From: Bolinopsis microptera
Lineage: Eukaryota > Ctenophora > Tentaculata > Lobata > Bolinopsidae
Length of the DNA stretch: 64,000 nt
Reading direction: 5' to 3'
Assembly: GCF_026151205.1 (NCBI RefSeq)
Contig: NC_087078.1
Location: 11,418,175 to 11,482,174, forward strand
A program made the translations under genes and the position numbers. Below the pieces are notes generated by a model. The model was not told the origin of the DNA. It did no database searches and was given only the letters and a program-made list of their open reading frames with translations. Below, in pieces: positions 61,888 through 64,000 of this stretch; position 1 is the stretch's first letter; each line of letters starts with the position of its first letter.

Positions 61888-62123
61888 ATTGGACCTGTTG
61901 AGTCAAATGGTCCTTACACGGACAGGTTGCCCTACACTAGATTCGTTCTGGCTACCTTACTCGGACTAATGATGAGAGAACCTTGTTTCAACTATCTCAG
62001 GACCCAACAACAGTTGGGATATGTTGCCAGCTGTTTTGAGGAGGAGTTTAAGAATATCATGGTGTTCAACATCTTGGTTCAGGGATCTAGAGAGGACGCT
62101 GGGGCTTACGTTATCGCTGAGCA
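61888..62123 (+). CDS. Common exon C13 of the M16 gene (LR/QLGY substrate motif)
   Basis: Encodes FVLATLLGLMMREPCFNYLR followed by TQQQLGYVASC, the conserved C-terminal motif of M16A enzymes (EPCFNTLRTKEQLGYIV in insulysin). In insulysin its arginine and tyrosine reach into the catalytic chamber and bind substrate. Both are kept here, so the common part can serve active N-domains. Acceptor TTCTCAG, donor GTAAGT, phase 0 in and 2 out. Confidence 0.92.
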
Positions 62124-62129
62124 GTAAGT

Positions 62130-62333
62130 TATTATCTTATTCTATTCATAAAGAACAATATGTTCTTATCTTATTCTATTCATAAAGAACAGTATGTTCT
62201 TATCTTATTTTATTCATAAAGAACAGTATGTTCTTATCTTATTCTATTCATAAAGAACAGTATGTTCTTATCTTATTCTATTCATAAAGAACAGTATGTT
62301 CTTATCTTGTTCCATTCATTAAGAACCGTATGT
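62130..62333 (+). repeat. Tandem repeat, 34-bp unit, about 6 copies, directly after a splice donor
   Basis: Units based on TTCTTATCTTATTCTATTCA and TAAAGAACAGTATG start a few bases after the C13 donor at 62124. Copies differ by only one or two bases except at the right edge. Confidence 0.93.
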
Positions 62334-62493
62334 GATGATATTGTAACACTGAGAGTTAAGACATGAATCACCAGTCGACTAATGATTGCTTTTATTTGCC
62401 CTCTGCTTAACATCCCGTTTTACATACAGAAATAAATAACGAGGTAATCCATATTGTTATTTTATATCGCTTAATTGTGTTCCATTATTTCAG

Positions 62494-62627
62494 GCACGAT
62501 ATTTTCGTTGATCTTCAATACAACAAATTCCTTGAACAGAGCAAATCTGATGCAGGTTTACAGCTGTGGGCTGACATTAAGGTCGCTCTAAGAAAACAAA
62601 TCGAGGAAAAACCGATTAGTTTATCAG
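62494..62627 (+). CDS. Common exon C14 of the M16 gene
   Basis: Encodes HDIFVDLQYNKFLEQSKSDA, then LQLWADIKVALRKQIEEKPI. It corresponds to the FLITMEKSIEDMTEEAFQKH region. Acceptor ATTTCAG, donor GTATTT, phase 2 in and 1 out. Confidence 0.85.
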
Positions 62628-62963
62628 GTATTTTATAACGTCATACATTTTTATTGAAAACTGATATAGATTTATTCACTGTTTCCATCTCCTATACACT
62701 GGATTACATGTATGTTTAAACTTATCCGTACTTGGTGGAAACTCCCCCAAGAATGCGCTAAACAAGGTACTAAGCACTCTGCTGGTATTTGGCTAAGTAT
62801 CTGACTGAACAACCGACATAGTCAACACTGACACCCAACCTCTGTGGACAGACGTCAATACATATTTCATTGTACCATTATAATAACCATCAGAAACTGT
62901 TCCAAATATTTCAACTCTAGCTTTTATAACTTTATAAGATGATTAATTTTCATTTCTCTTCAG

Positions 62964-63124
62964 AAAAGAACACCCAGTTCAACAGAGAGATTTTCTCACC
63001 GACACGAGACTTTGTTCGGAGAGAAAAGAAAGTGGCAGCTCTTGAGGAGATCACCATGGACGATTTTATTGAGTTTTATAAGCGGTATTTGATAGGAGAA
63101 AACCGACGGAAGATTTCATCACAG
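62964..63124 (+). CDS. Common exon C15 of the M16 gene
   Basis: Encodes NTQFNREIFSPTRDFVRREK, then ITMDDFIEFYKRYLIGENRR and KISSQ. This matches SQQYNFDRDNTEVAYLKTLT, DIIKFYKEML and RRHKVSVHV at the end of insulysin. Acceptor TCTCTTCAG, donor GTTTGT after 63124 (phase 0). If the donor is not used the frame stays open to 63313, so an alternative C-terminus is possible. Confidence 0.88.
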
Positions 63125-63555
63125 GTTTGTGTGAATTTTCGGATTAATTCTTTTATCTTAAGTTATAAAGTCATAACAAGCGCTTGTCCTGGAATTCGGA
63201 TCGGAAACGTTTGTTTCGAATTCCTGTGTCATTCAGTGACAATGACGAGAGTTTCTGGAGAACCCCAGTTTAATCACACGTTCCTCGTACTCCTTTATAA
63301 TATCGTATGTTAGTTAACGACATTCCGCCTCCACTCTTTTATGGGATCATAATTTCTTGTGAAGCAATATCAAGCCCCCCGTTGTCCAATATCCATGCAT
63401 CAAGTATCATATCCATCATATCGGTCCATAATCAGTCAGTTTTACTCCTAGTTCTTACACTGAATATGTTTAAGTATATCAGGAGCTGTGACTATGACAT
63501 TAACTTTAATCTAGAATGATCAATCATCATGCTTTATGATCTACACTCTTCACAG

Positions 63556-63567
63556 ATTAGTATCTAG
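63556..63567 (+). CDS. Candidate terminal coding exon of the M16 gene
   Basis: After a pyrimidine-rich acceptor (CACTCTTCACAG, ending 63555) the frame gives ISI and the stop TAG in the correct phase, so the protein would end KISSQISI. Insulysin is about 45 residues longer here, so the true last exon may instead lie beyond the window. Confidence 0.3.
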   Translation: MSI

Positions 63568-63801
63568 AAACTCCTACTGGGTGGTTATTCACGTGTTTAA
63601 GAAACTATTAATGGTCGAATGAAGATTGCAAGACAAATTCATGATATGATGAAGAATCTCTAGGATAACATCTAACATCGATTAACAAATTTTGTGAACG
63701 TGAATTTATTTGCGGCAAGGCTAGCTGTAGGCAGCTTTCTATAACCATTACCAATGATTGAACTTCAACAGTTTCCTCAGAACCTGCCTAGTTTCCTCAG
63801 A

Positions 63802-63807
63802 AATAAA
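63802..63807 (+). terminator. Candidate polyadenylation signal
   Basis: AATAAA lies about 240 bases after the candidate stop. It is consistent with the end of the M16 transcript but is a common 6-mer in this AT-rich DNA. Confidence 0.25.
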
Positions 63808-63811
63808 ACTG

Positions 63812-63890
63812 CTATCCTGACAGCATCTCCCGCGTGATGTTGTTGGTAATCTTATTCAGGACCAGACACTGATCAATCATCTCTCTTAGC
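63812..63890 (-). CDS. Possible last exon of a convergent gene
   Basis: On the minus strand, after an AG acceptor (CTGAAG), the frame reads LREMIDQCLVLNKITNNITR, then EMLSG and a stop at 63812-63814. The composition looks helical and protein-like, and a minus-strand AATAAA lies about 100 bases further on (63707-63712). The stretch is short, so chance is a real alternative. Confidence 0.25.
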
Positions 63891-64000
63891 CTTCAGTTAC
63901 AACTCATGCTCACCACACATTATAATGATATGACAATATTGTTGGGGTTCATGACCGGGGATGCTCTAATAACTGACATATTGACGCCATGTACCCACAC

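Overview
This is AT-rich animal nuclear DNA. It has spliceosomal GT-AG introns, many minisatellites, foldback and MITE-like elements, and non-LTR and Crypton-like remnants. There are no operons, ribosome binding sites or phage-type genes. The genes and repeat content suggest an invertebrate, possibly a non-bilaterian, but the species cannot be named from the sequence.

All recognisable protein coding lies on the + strand, apart from one weak minus-strand candidate at the right edge. It belongs to one family: M16 metallopeptidases of the insulysin/nardilysin type. There are five N-terminal modules. Module 1 is at 196-5757 (four exons, 5' end outside the window). Modules 2a (15357-16009) and 2b (17782-18434) are recent tandem copies. 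Module 3 is at 38550-39448. Module 4 (46811-47802) lacks the zinc motif. Modules 2a, 2b, 3 and 4 each carry a cytoplasmic tail, a membrane anchor and the first M16 domain in a single exon. Modules 1-3 keep the inverted zinc motif HxxEH and the downstream glutamates.

Only one set of exons for the rest of the protein is visible: fifteen exons, C1-C15, from 49180 to 63124, about 765 codons. All five modules end at the same place in the fold, in phase 2, at a 5' splice site that can join in frame to C1. The central hypothesis is a cluster of alternative first exons feeding a common 3' part, in the manner of UGT1A or protocadherin loci, that swaps the catalytic domain of a membrane ectopeptidase. 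The competing reading is one complete gene (module 4 + C1-C15, probably a pseudoenzyme) plus truncated 5' duplicates. Transcript junctions would decide between them.

Layout: 1-5757 module 1, with a 3.8-kb foldback element in its first visible intron and a 20-bp minisatellite against the next exon; 5758-14507 no gene seen, one pogo/Tigger-like MITE; 14508-18780 tandem duplication carrying 2a and 2b, separated by a LINE-like remnant; 18781-38549 no gene seen, with MITEs, a cloverleaf of nested palindromes at 25830-25970, a 33-bp minisatellite at 27572-28551 and dispersed repeats; 38550-39448 module 3; 39449-46810 no gene seen; 46811-63567 the long M16 gene, whose introns carry minisatellites, a MITE, a Crypton-like element and a possible decayed M16 exon.
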